A DNA stretch of 8,616 bases from an uncultured Acetatifactor sp. (GCA_910578995.1 CAJTSY010000154.1:1-8616), one strand, 5' to 3'. Shown: positions 1 to 5,457, counted from the first letter of the stretch. Numbers and translations: made by a program. Notes: generated from the sequence alone by a model not told the origin.

Positions 1-86
1 AAAGCACGGAAAATCTGAAATCCTATATGCAGCGCCAGTGGAGCCTTGTGGGAGGGATGGCTGGCACGTTCAGGGAGATGGCATAA
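1..86 (+). CDS. 3' end of an unidentified gene (partial)
   Basis: The frame beginning at base 3 is open from the window edge to a TAA at 84-86 and encodes 27 residues ending in GGMAGTFREMA. The other two forward frames are less convincing: one stops almost at once, the other is rich in Cys, Gly and Trp. The stop is immediately followed by an ATG at 87, and an AGGGAGA sequence inside the end of this frame could serve as the ribosome binding site for it, as expected for two adjacent operon genes. I do not recognise the family. The small ORF that follows makes a mobile-element gene possible, but nothing in the tail proves it. Confidence 0.4.
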   Translation, partial: STENLKSYMQRQWSLVGGMAGTFREMA

Positions 87-191
87 ATGGGAAAAGGAAC
101 AAACAGAAAAAATAATTTAGAGTTTCATATTGGCACAACACTGATATGGTATGCTGTATACAGGAGGTGGCAGGAATGGCAAAAATTATGA
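87..191 (+). CDS. small 34-aa ORF, possible truncated transposon-encoded (TnpW-like) protein
   Basis: The ATG directly follows the upstream TAA, with AGGGAG about nine bases before it. The product begins MGKGTNRKNNLEFHIGTT, which from memory resembles the start of short transposon-encoded proteins of the TnpW type (a basic start and then F-x-IGTT). After that point the sequence (IWYAVYRRWQEWQKL) no longer looks like the family and is unusually rich in Trp and Tyr. The frame also runs through the promoter and ribosome binding site of the next gene and overlaps its start by 16 bases. I infer that the 5' end of a mobile-element gene was cut by insertion of the regulator module near 135-145. The family assignment is weak. 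Confidence 0.3.
   Translation: MGKGTNRKNNLEFHIGTTLIWYAVYRRWQEWQKL
136..155 (+). promoter_or_regulatory. candidate promoter/operator of the OmpR-type two-component operon
   Basis: CAACACTGATA (136-146) is followed three bases later by TATGCT (150-155), a possible -10 hexamer. The same arrangement, CAACATTGATA-N3-TATACT, occurs at 2039-2058 in front of the secreted-protein gene, with 15 of 20 positions identical. No good -35 hexamer is visible, which would fit an activator-dependent promoter. TTTCATATTGG at 123-133 may be a degenerate second half-site one helical turn upstream. A transcript from this -10 would start near 162, leaving only about 14 bases before the ATG, so the word may be an operator with the real -10 elsewhere. 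Confidence 0.5.
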
Positions 192-844
192 TTGTTGAAG
201 ATAATAAAGGGACGAACAAAGCAATTTGTGAATATATGAAAACAGCCGGACATACTCTTATTTCTGCCTATGATGGGGTGGAAGCATTGAAACATTTTCG
301 TGAGGATAAATTAGATTTAATCGTTCTTGACATCATGCTTCCGTCAATGTCCGGAATGGCTGTATTGCATGAGATTAGAAAAAGCAGTAATATTCCCATA
401 ATGATGCTTACAGCTATTGAAGATGAATATACGCAGTCTAACAGTTTTGATGAATTGGCTGATGATTATATCACCAAGCCGTTTTCCATGCTTTTATTGG
501 GAAAGAGGATTAATGCCTTACTTCGCAGGAGTTGCAATAAGACCGTCCTAAACAAAGTACAGTTAGGAGAGGTTTGTATAGATTTTTCTGGCTACACAGC
601 TTTTGATCAGGATGGAAAAATTGATATCACTCCAAAAGAGCTTGAAATACTAAAACTGTTGATTGAAAATAAAGGCTTGGTATTGTCACGCACCCAGATA
701 CTTGATGACGTATGGGGCAATGACTGTGCGATTATAGACCGGACAATAGACGCTTATATCCGTAATCTAAGAAAAAAGCTGAAACTGGATTGTATAACGA
801 CTATCAAAGGCATAGGATATAAATTTGAAATGGAGGCATTGTAA
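176..844 (+). CDS. OmpR/VanR-type response regulator
   Basis: This is a 222-residue DNA-binding response regulator, a normal length for the family. Residues 1-115 form the receiver domain, with acidic pocket E8/D9, phospho-acceptor D52 in LIVLDIMLP, T79, and K101 in ITKPF. Residues about 128-220 form a winged helix ending in RTIDAYIRNLRKKL and TIKGIGYKFE, typical of OmpR/PhoB regulators. I chose the ATG at 176 because AGGAGG (162-167) lies eight bases upstream and MAKIMIVED is the usual start; an ATG at 146 has no ribosome binding site. The stop is one base before the kinase start, so the two are co-translated. One small oddity is FDELADDY where most relatives have an ELGADDY-like segment. 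By position it is phosphorylated by the adjacent kinase. A shared promoter word suggests it controls itself and the secreted-protein gene at 2110. Confidence 0.96.
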   Translation: MAKIMIVEDNKGTNKAICEYMKTAGHTLISAYDGVEALKHFREDKLDLIVLDIMLPSMSGMAVLHEIRKSSNIPIMMLTAIEDEYTQSNSFDELADDYITKPFSMLLLGKRINALLRRSCNKTVLNKVQLGEVCIDFSGYTAFDQDGKIDITPKELEILKLLIENKGLVLSRTQILDDVWGNDCAIIDRTIDAYIRNLRKKLKLDCITTIKGIGYKFEMEAL

Positions 845-845
845 A

Positions 846-1964
846 ATGAAGCTAAAGATATTTCCTAAAGTGTTTTTATTTACATTTAGCATGATGTTAA
901 TGATCACGCTGTTTGCACATGGTTTAATATTCTATATTGCTCCTACACAGAATATGCTGATTACTTCAAATTATGTCACAAATGCTGGTGCATTCTCCTA
1001 TTCCGAGATAGATATGCAGCAGCTTATTACGAATACAATATTACGGTCTTTTCCTATTTCGTTTTTGGGTTGTATAGTGATCTCGCTCATATTTTCCTTT
1101 TTATTTTCCATGAGATTAACAGCTCCTATTCTTTCGATTGCGAGGACTGTGAAAGAAATGACGGAATTAAATGCTGACGCTGAAATCAAAATTGATCGGG
1201 CAGACGAAATTAAAATTCTGGCTGATAATATAAATCAGTTATATCATTCACTTATCTCCACGATTCAGCATTTAGAGATTGAGAAGGAAAATGTCAGCAA
1301 GGCCGAACAGGAGAAATTAGATTTTTTGCGTATGGCTTCCCACGAACTGAAAACGCCAGTTACAGAATTAAATGCAACACTGGAAAATATGATACTCGGT
1401 ATTGGAGAATATGCGGACTATGGTATTTATCTTCCCAAATGCAAAGAGGTAGTGGAGCAGCTCGGTAAAATGATCAAAGATATATTAAGTATGTCCCGCC
1501 TGCATTTAGATGGAACTAATGATTGTGAAAATGATATTTCCCTCAAAAAGGTAATTTCTGAGATGTGTGAACCGTTTAAACTGATAGCTGAAACAAAAGC
1601 AATACGGTTTGTCGTTATGGTTGAAAATGATATATTGCTCCGTATACCGGAGCAGCTATTGAAAAAAGCACTGTCTAACATATTGCTTAACGCGGTCAAC
1701 TATACAGACGCCGGAAAACAGATAACGGTTTCAATCAGTAAGCAATCATTATCAGTTGCAAATGAGTGTATCCCGATACCGCCCGAACATCTAAAACATA
1801 TCTTTGAGCCGTTTTATCGTCCGGATTATTCAAGGAATCAAGATACTGGCGGTAATGGATTTGGATTGTACATTGTAGATACAATTCTGAAAAAGTTAAA
1901 ACTGGAATATTGTTTTGCACCTCTAAGCACAAACAGCGGAATGATCTTTACCATCCAATTTTAG
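846..1964 (+). CDS. VanS-like membrane sensor histidine kinase
   Basis: This is a 372-residue sensor kinase. Transmembrane segments lie at about 8-32 and 70-90, enclosing a short external loop of roughly 37 residues. A HAMP-like linker (about 88-140) and a short coiled coil follow. The H box is FLRMASHELKTPV with H166 as phospho-acceptor, the N box is LSNILLNAVNY (N282), and NGFGLYIV (about 337-344) is the G2 box. The usual DxGxG of the G1 box is replaced by VANECIPIPPEHL, with Asn in place of Asp; VanS-type kinases also carry Asn there, so this need not mean loss of activity. The ATG at 846 has TGGAGG nine bases upstream, and the in-frame TTG at 825 lies inside the regulator gene with no site. 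The short loop suggests sensing of a membrane or envelope-active compound, but the signal cannot be read from the sequence. Confidence 0.95.
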   Translation: MKLKIFPKVFLFTFSMMLMITLFAHGLIFYIAPTQNMLITSNYVTNAGAFSYSEIDMQQLITNTILRSFPISFLGCIVISLIFSFLFSMRLTAPILSIARTVKEMTELNADAEIKIDRADEIKILADNINQLYHSLISTIQHLEIEKENVSKAEQEKLDFLRMASHELKTPVTELNATLENMILGIGEYADYGIYLPKCKEVVEQLGKMIKDILSMSRLHLDGTNDCENDISLKKVISEMCEPFKLIAETKAIRFVVMVENDILLRIPEQLLKKALSNILLNAVNYTDAGKQITVSISKQSLSVANECIPIPPEHLKHIFEPFYRPDYSRNQDTGGNGFGLYIVDTILKKLKLEYCFAPLSTNSGMIFTIQF

Positions 1965-1969
1965 ATTTC

Positions 1970-1998
1970 TGTCTTGTATTTTTGCAAGGCAAATTTTT
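1970..1998 (+). terminator. weak Rho-independent terminator after the kinase gene
   Basis: TGTCTTG (1970-1976) pairs with CAAGGCA (1985-1991) as a seven-bp stem with one G-U pair and an eight-base loop. AA and then TTTTT (1994-1998) follow. It sits six bases past the kinase stop and just before the next promoter region. The stem is short and AU-rich, so read-through into the secreted-protein gene is likely. Confidence 0.45.
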
Positions 1999-2003
1999 CC
2001 CTA

Positions 2004-2058
2004 TTCAACATATATCCAACATTGGCTTTAAACTACTCCAACATTGATAACCTATACT
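2004..2058 (+). promoter_or_regulatory. phased direct repeats and promoter of the secreted-protein gene
   Basis: TCCAACATTG occurs at 2015-2024 and again at 2037-2046, exactly 22 bp apart. A related TTCAACAT starts at 2004, 11 bp before the first, so three copies lie on one DNA face. This is the geometry expected for an OmpR-type regulator bound as tandem dimers. TATACT (2053-2058) is a good -10 candidate, while the -35 position (about 2030-2035, AAACTA) is poor. The last repeat lies between the two hexamers, closer to the -10 than is usual for an activator, so either the true start differs or the site can also repress. The proximal repeat and -10 match 136-155. Confidence 0.6.
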
Positions 2059-2076
2059 ATGAAATGTAAGGAGGGC

Positions 2077-2097
2077 ATGGAAAAAATAGTTCGATGA
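2077..2097 (+). other. possible leader mini-ORF (MEKIVR)
   Basis: ATG GAA AAA ATA GTT CGA TGA lies between the promoter and the secreted-protein gene, and its stop is 12 bases before that gene's ATG. AAGGAGGG (2068-2075) precedes it, but only about two bases separate the AGGAGG core from the ATG, which is too close for efficient initiation. The stop codon also overlaps the start of the next ribosome binding site. It may be chance, or a weak translational control element. Confidence 0.18.
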
Positions 2098-2109
2098 AGG
2101 AGGTAGTCT

Positions 2110-2718
2110 ATGAAGGGCAAAATTTTATCAAGTCTGGCGGCATTGCTTTTACTCAGTGGGAGCATAACCGCTTTTGTAGGCTCTGCCAATACACCTAATG
2201 TATTAGCGGCAGAACAGTCTGCATCCAAGCAGTTATCCACTGTTACCATCAGGCAGGATGGAGATGCATTAACATCAAGCTATGACGGTGGAAACACATG
2301 GAGTCTTTTTTTAAGTGAGGAGGTGCATGATTTTTACAGCTATAATGAATTCCAGTCTTGGATCAAGGAACAGGAAGCAGAAATATCAAAGTTGGTGGAA
2401 GCCGGAGAGTGGACACGGGAAAATGCCGACGCTGCTATACAGCAATATTATGATTTGTTGGGAAAGGTGGATAACGGTCTGCTTGTAAGCAAAAGAGAAA
2501 GCGATACCGATGACCAGTACTTTGTAAGTTATCCTGAAACTGCGCATACAGAGGGATTCCAGACAATGATTTACACTGAAAACGGATATGAATTTTTCGG
2601 CCCCTACGATACGGAAAAGGAACTGTATGAAGATTTGGAAGCATATGCGGAACTTCAGGTAGAAGAAGGAAACATGACCACAGGCGAAGCAGAAAACATT
2701 CTGAAGAAATATAAATAG
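2110..2718 (+). CDS. secreted protein of unknown function with a duplicated helical segment
   Basis: The product has 202 residues. It starts with a clear signal peptide (lysines at 2 and 4, hydrophobic 5-24) with likely cleavage near VLA/AEQ, residues 31-35. The mature protein is acidic and has no Cys and no further membrane segment. SYDGGNTW (57-64) fits the Asp-box pattern S-x-D-x-G-x-T-W. Two segments resemble each other: about 58-113, ending LVEAGEWTRENADAAIQQY, and about 154-201, ending QVEEGNMTTGEAENILKKY. Each runs from a Tyr/Gly/Asn/aromatic-rich stretch into helices. A strong AAGGAGGT (2097-2104) five bases before the ATG fixes the start. I recognise no family. Position and shared promoter elements suggest that it is the output, or an accessory sensor, of the kinase and regulator before it. 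Confidence 0.85.
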   Translation: MKGKILSSLAALLLLSGSITAFVGSANTPNVLAAEQSASKQLSTVTIRQDGDALTSSYDGGNTWSLFLSEEVHDFYSYNEFQSWIKEQEAEISKLVEAGEWTRENADAAIQQYYDLLGKVDNGLLVSKRESDTDDQYFVSYPETAHTEGFQTMIYTENGYEFFGPYDTEKELYEDLEAYAELQVEEGNMTTGEAENILKKYK

Positions 2719-2792
2719 TCAATAATATGTCGTGCGGCGGCAAAAGAAAAAGCTGCTGTACAGCCAATGTATTTCTCATGCCTATTCTTATG

Positions 2793-2822
2793 TGGCGGCT
2801 TTTGAGAAAACGCAAACCGCCA
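2793..2822 (+). terminator. hairpin downstream of the secreted-protein gene
   Basis: TGGCGG (2793-2798) pairs with CCGCCA (2817-2822), and TTT pairs with AAA inside it past a bulged C. Only TTTACTT follows, so it is a poor terminator. It may instead be part of the larger inverted-repeat element here. The stretch 2719-2792 before it holds a short palindrome, GCTGTACAGC, and nothing else I can name. Confidence 0.3.
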
Positions 2823-2933
2823 TTTACTTCACTTATTTCAAAAGACAACCGCCGCTATGGCACATCGCCATACGCGGCGGTCTGCCATTTGGATAGGGAC
2901 AGCCGGGATATGCTGACACGGAGGTTTGCGTTT
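2808..2933. repeat. 126-bp element bounded by an inverted repeat
   Basis: AAACGCAAACCGCC (2808-2821) and GGAGGTTTGCGTTT (2920-2933) are inverted copies with one mismatch in 14. They enclose a strong hairpin at 2848-2881 lying nearly at the centre. The right arm lies inside the 30-bp repeat that recurs at 5428-5457; the left arm has no equivalent at the second locus. It could be a small non-autonomous mobile element (MITE-like) or a large cruciform terminator. It encodes no believable protein. Confidence 0.45.
2848..2881. terminator. strong hairpin between convergent genes, copy A
   Basis: ACCGCCGC-TATGGC pairs with GCCATA-(C)-GCGGCGGT: 14 bp with one bulged C and a five-base loop. Read leftward it is followed by TTGTCTTTTG, so it suits termination of the leftward HxlR gene. 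Read rightward only CTGCCATTTG follows. Together with the flanking CAAAAGACAAC (2839-2849) and GTCTGCC it closely matches the hairpin at 5316-5370. Confidence 0.5.
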
Positions 2934-2937
2934 GTGC
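2908..2937. repeat. 30-bp repeat, copy A
   Basis: This begins ATATGCTGACACGG and ends TTTGTGC, and it matches 5428-5457 at 25 of 30 positions by eye. It lies 26 bases past hairpin A and 30 bases before the end of the HxlR gene. Copy B lies at a larger distance from its own hairpin. Its role is unknown; a recombination site or a remnant of a duplicated element are the options I consider. Confidence 0.5.
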
Positions 2938-2967
2938 TTATAGTCGTTTCGTGCAATTTATGGGAGT

Positions 2968-3333
2968 TTATTTTTCATACGGATTCTGCCAGTCGGGGCA
3001 GAGGTATGTCTCGCTCCATGCCATCATGGTCTGCAGGACGGGGATAAAGCTCTCCCCGAATTCAGTAAGAGAATATTCCACTTTGGGCGGGATTTCTCTG
3101 TAAATCTCCCGATGGAGGAAACCGTCACTTTCCAATTCCCGGAGCTGCTTTGTGAGCGTGGACTGTGTGATGCCGTCAAGGCGGCGCATCAGTTCTCCGA
3201 ACCGCTGGACTTTGTAAAAGGACACATACCATAAGATCAGGATTTTCCATTTGCCGCCGATCACGGACTGGAGCCTGCCCATAGGGACGCAGCGGGCGAT
3301 GGTTTCCTCGTTGTTGAATTTGTTTTCAGCCAT
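2968..3333 (-). CDS. HxlR-family transcriptional regulator
   Basis: This 121-residue protein is a winged-helix regulator of the HxlR/MarR-like group, which often responds to reactive electrophiles or oxidants. Family hallmarks are C15 followed by VIGGKWKILILW (24-35), the recognition helix ITQSTLTKQLRELESDGFL (55-73), and the wing YREIPPKVEYSLTEFG (78-93). C15 sits where redox-sensing members such as YodB and HypR keep their sensor Cys, and C112 is a possible partner, but thiol sensing here is inference. The ATG at 3331-3333 is preceded on its own strand by GAGGTG at seven bases. It is transcribed away from the two radical-SAM genes across a 175-bp intergenic region, the usual layout when the regulator controls its divergent neighbours. 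Confidence 0.93.
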   Translation of the reverse strand: MAENKFNNEETIARCVPMGRLQSVIGGKWKILILWYVSFYKVQRFGELMRRLDGITQSTLTKQLRELESDGFLHREIYREIPPKVEYSLTEFGESFIPVLQTMMAWSETYLCPDWQNPYEK

Positions 3334-3356
3334 TTCATTCCACCTCTTTCTCCATG

Positions 3357-3385
3357 AGTATATCCCGGCAGTGGGAAAAAATCAA
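3357..3385 (-). promoter_or_regulatory. promoter of the HxlR-type gene
   Basis: On the minus strand TTGATT (3380-3385) and TATACT (3357-3362) are separated by 17 bases, matching the sigma-70-type consensus at four and five of six positions. The -10 lies 23 bases before the start codon, leaving room for the ribosome binding site. Confidence 0.5.
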
Positions 3386-3398
3386 GATACGGTCATTT

Positions 3399-3447
3399 TT
3401 GACAGATAGTACGAAAAAGTGAACTACCGACTAAAAAAGACAGTACT
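3399..3447 (+). promoter_or_regulatory. -35 box and possible HxlR operator before the radical-SAM genes
   Basis: A perfect TTGACA (3399-3404) points toward the radical-SAM genes, but no good -10 follows at 16-18 bases. TAGTAC (3407-3412), eight bases, and GAACTA (3421-3426) form an imperfect 6-8-6 inverted repeat over the expected spacer and -10. A further AGTACT palindrome lies at 3442-3447. Such a site would let the divergent regulator block or remodel this promoter. The half-sites are short and AT-rich, so chance is possible. The rest of the gap, 3448-3497, shows only a second weak -35-like TTGATT at 3447-3452. Confidence 0.33.
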
Positions 3448-3511
3448 TGATTTCATGGAATTTTAGAGGTAATTTAGTGCAAAAGAGGAAAGACACGAGG
3501 AGGAATGGATG

Positions 3512-4411
3512 ATGCACTATACAGGAACTATATGGAGGCCGCCCTATGAGGCGTCTTCCCTGTTGCTGGAAGTTACCGCGGGCTGTACGCACCACAGATG
3601 CAAGTTCTGTACGCTTTACGCAGGCCTGCCTTTCCAGTTCAGGATGTCACCGATGGAGAATATAGAAGCGGACTTGAAAGAGGCGAAGAAGATGTACCGA
3701 TCCTTTTTCGAGAGGAAGGTAACCCGGACTTTCCTGACCGGGGCGAACCCTTTCGTGCTGAAATATGACAGGCTGATGGAGATCGCGGGGCTGGTACACA
3801 GATATTTCCCGGAGATGGAGACCATCGGCAGCTTTGCCAGGGTGACGGATGTCACGCTGAAAGCGGACGAGGAACTGGCGGCTCTGCGCGGGGCAGGATA
3901 TGACGGGCTGACAATCGGCATCGAAACGGCGGATGACGAGGCGCTGCGGTTCATGGATAAAGGGTATCTGGCGGCTGACATTCTGGAGCAGTGCGGCAGG
4001 CTGGACAAGGCGGGCATCCGCTACAGTTTTTTCTATCTGACGGGCATATCCGGCGCAGGGCGCGGGGAGAACGGGGCAAGGACCACCGCCGCTGTATGCA
4101 ATCAGCTCCATCCTGCCCTGGTCGGCGCGAATATGCTGACCATCTACCCGGATTCAAGGCTGTACGGGGAAATCCGGCAGGGGAACTGGAAAGAGGAAAC
4201 TGAGACAGAGAAGTACAGGGAAGTCCGGGCATTGGTGGAAGGGCTGGAAATCCCCACGGAATTTGCCGCGCTGGGCGCTTCCAATGCGTTCCAGATGCAT
4301 GGCGTCTTGCCGGAAGATAAGGAGAAACTGCTGGCTTTCCTTGATGACGTGATAAAGAATGTGGGCGAGGACGAACTGCGGCGTTACCGTAAGAGCGTCC
4401 GCCATCTGTAG
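3512..4411 (+). CDS. radical-SAM protein, first of a tandem pair
   Basis: This protein of about 299 residues has a radical-SAM fold. The 4Fe-4S cluster motif is CTHHRCKFC (C25, C30, C33 from the second Met), that is CX4CX2C rather than the commoner CX3CX2C. The surrounding MHYTGTIWRPPYEA and VTAGCTHH segments are typical of clostridial proteins annotated only as radical SAM. Later segments YDGLTIGIETADDEAL and GYLAADILEQC fit the barrel strands that bind S-adenosylmethionine. No B12-binding or auxiliary cluster domain is visible. The reaction and substrate are unknown. Two adjacent ATGs (3509 and 3512) can both use AGGAGG at 3498-3503; I prefer 3512 because it aligns with the start of the paralogue and gives eight-base spacing. 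The stop overlaps the ribosome binding site of the next gene. Confidence 0.9.
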   Translation: MHYTGTIWRPPYEASSLLLEVTAGCTHHRCKFCTLYAGLPFQFRMSPMENIEADLKEAKKMYRSFFERKVTRTFLTGANPFVLKYDRLMEIAGLVHRYFPEMETIGSFARVTDVTLKADEELAALRGAGYDGLTIGIETADDEALRFMDKGYLAADILEQCGRLDKAGIRYSFFYLTGISGAGRGENGARTTAAVCNQLHPALVGANMLTIYPDSRLYGEIRQGNWKEETETEKYREVRALVEGLEIPTEFAALGASNAFQMHGVLPEDKEKLLAFLDDVIKNVGEDELRRYRKSVRHL

Positions 4412-4424
4412 GAGGTGATTCAGA

Positions 4425-5306
4425 TTGCATTTTACGGGAAGGACGTGGAGGCCGCCCTATGAGGCACATTCCGTCATCATACAGGCGACTTCCGGCTGCA
4501 CCTATAAAAAATGTCGTTTCTGTAGCCTTTATAAAGACGAGTGTTTCCGTATGTCACCGATGGAGGAGTTCGAGGAAGACCTGGCGGAGATCAAAAGCTA
4601 CCAGCCCTATGCGCGGCGCATCTTCTGGACGGGGGCGAACCCGTTTGCCATGAACTATGAGAACCTGAAACTCCGGACGCTGACGGTACGGGATTACCTC
4701 ATCAAATGCCAGACGATGGCCATGTTTGCGAGCATTCGGGATATCAGGGACAAGGAAGTGTGGCAGCTTAAGAAGCTCCGGGCGATGGGGATAAACGGGC
4801 TGACCATCGGGACGGAGAGCGGTGACGATGACACCCTTGCCCTGGCGGGCAAAGGGTACACGGCGGCTGACATACTGGAGCAGTGCTGGAAGCTGGACGA
4901 GGCGGGGATAGAATATTATTTCGTATACATGACCGGGCTTGCGGGGAAGGGCAGGGGATACTGGAATGCGGTGAACAGCGCCAGGCTGTTCAGCCGGCTC
5001 AATCCATATTTTATTTCCGTGGATTCCCTCACGCTGTTCCCGGATACGGAACTGTACCGCATGGAGCAGGAGGGGAAATTTACCCCTGCCGGGGAAAAGG
5101 AACGCATGGAGGAACTGCAGGTGTTCATCAAAAATTTGCAGATAAGGACACATCTGTTTGCCAATTCCAGTTCAAATTTTTACCCGGTCACTGCCTATCT
5201 GCCGAAGGAAAGGGATTTTGTGGTAAGTGAGCTGCAGCACGTTATGGATACGGTAAGCGAGGATGAGATGGCAGAATACCGCAGGAACCTGAAATCTTTA
5301 GGATAA
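4425..5306 (+). CDS. radical-SAM protein, second of a tandem pair
   Basis: This 293-residue protein is a clear paralogue of the preceding one: they share RPPYEA, GCT..., FRMSPMEE, TGANPF, GLTIG-E, KGY-AADILEQC and G-GRG in the same order. Its cluster motif CTYKKCRFC (C25, C30, C33) is also CX4CX2C. An extra Cys (C40) lies close by. It starts with TTG at 4425, nine bases after AGGAGG in an extended GGAGGTGATT (4411-4420), a near-complete match to the 16S 3' end. That site begins in the upstream stop codon, so the two proteins are translationally coupled and may form a heterodimer or act in sequence. A hairpin follows the stop. The substrate is unknown. Confidence 0.9.
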   Translation: MHFTGRTWRPPYEAHSVIIQATSGCTYKKCRFCSLYKDECFRMSPMEEFEEDLAEIKSYQPYARRIFWTGANPFAMNYENLKLRTLTVRDYLIKCQTMAMFASIRDIRDKEVWQLKKLRAMGINGLTIGTESGDDDTLALAGKGYTAADILEQCWKLDEAGIEYYFVYMTGLAGKGRGYWNAVNSARLFSRLNPYFISVDSLTLFPDTELYRMEQEGKFTPAGEKERMEELQVFIKNLQIRTHLFANSSSNFYPVTAYLPKERDFVVSELQHVMDTVSEDEMAEYRRNLKSLG

Positions 5307-5315
5307 CAGAATTTA

Positions 5316-5374
5316 CAAAAGACAACCCGCCGCACGATGGCCATCATCCGCCATATGCGGCGGTCTGCCTTTTC
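5316..5374 (+). terminator. terminator-like hairpin after the radical-SAM genes, copy B
   Basis: CCGCCGCA (5327-5334) pairs with TGCGGCGG (5356-5363), and ATGG (5337-5340) can pair with CCAT (5351-5354) inside. Downstream is TCTGCCTTTTCC, a modest T-run. It starts ten bases after the radical-SAM stop. The left flank CAAAAGACAACC and right flank GTCTGCC are the same as in hairpin A at 2839-2887, while the loops differ, so the two are related copies. Confidence 0.5.
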
Positions 5375-5384
5375 CGCAGGCAAG

Positions 5385-5423
5385 TCTGACAGCAGAAACC
5401 GCTTGGAAAGCGGGGGAATCAGA
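5385..5423 (+). other. two-level stem-loop of unknown role
   Basis: CCGCTT (5399-5404), loop GGA, AAGCGG (5408-5413) is a perfect six-bp hairpin. It is enclosed by TCTGA (5385-5389) and TCAGA (5419-5423) with purine-rich internal loops. It lies within the spacer between hairpin B and 30-bp repeat copy B, where copy A has no counterpart. I compared it mentally with c-di-GMP, cobalamin and other riboswitch consensus sequences and found no match. It lies upstream of the LytTR operator, so it is probably not in that operon's leader. Confidence 0.25.
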
Positions 5424-5427
5424 GTTA

Positions 5428-5457
5428 ATATGCTTACACGGTAGTTTGCATTTGCGC
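5428..5457. repeat. 30-bp repeat, copy B
   Basis: This begins ATATGCTTACACGG and ends TTTGCGC, with 25 of 30 positions identical to 2908-2937. With copy A and the two related hairpins it brackets the HxlR/radical-SAM cassette in direct orientation. Bases 5458-5519 after it show no feature I can support. Confidence 0.5.

Noticed and set aside
825..845. Upstream TTG as the start of the first histidine kinase
   Set aside because: It lies within the regulator gene and has no ribosome binding site, whereas the ATG at 846 has TGGAGG nine bases before it.
2435..2848. 137-codon reverse ORF under the secreted-protein gene
   Set aside because: It is antisense to a gene with a signal peptide and strong ribosome binding site, and its sequence shows no domain or start signal.
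2727..3047. 106-codon forward ORF across the hairpins and the antisense of the HxlR gene
   Set aside because: It has no ribosome binding site, runs through two strong hairpins and the inverted repeat, and its second half overlaps the well-supported HxlR gene on the other strand.
3616..4469. Several long reverse ORFs antisense to the first radical-SAM gene
   Set aside because: They overlap one another and a clear enzyme gene, and their Pro/Arg/Ser-rich composition is what antisense frames of GC-rich coding DNA produce.
4554..5153. 199-codon reverse ORF antisense to the second radical-SAM gene
   Set aside because: It is a shadow of a conserved enzyme gene; no ribosome binding site or recognisable motif was found.
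5385..5423. Known riboswitch class (c-di-GMP, cobalamin) for the two-stem structure
   Set aside because: The conserved core sequences of those classes are absent; only the general purine-rich look is similar.
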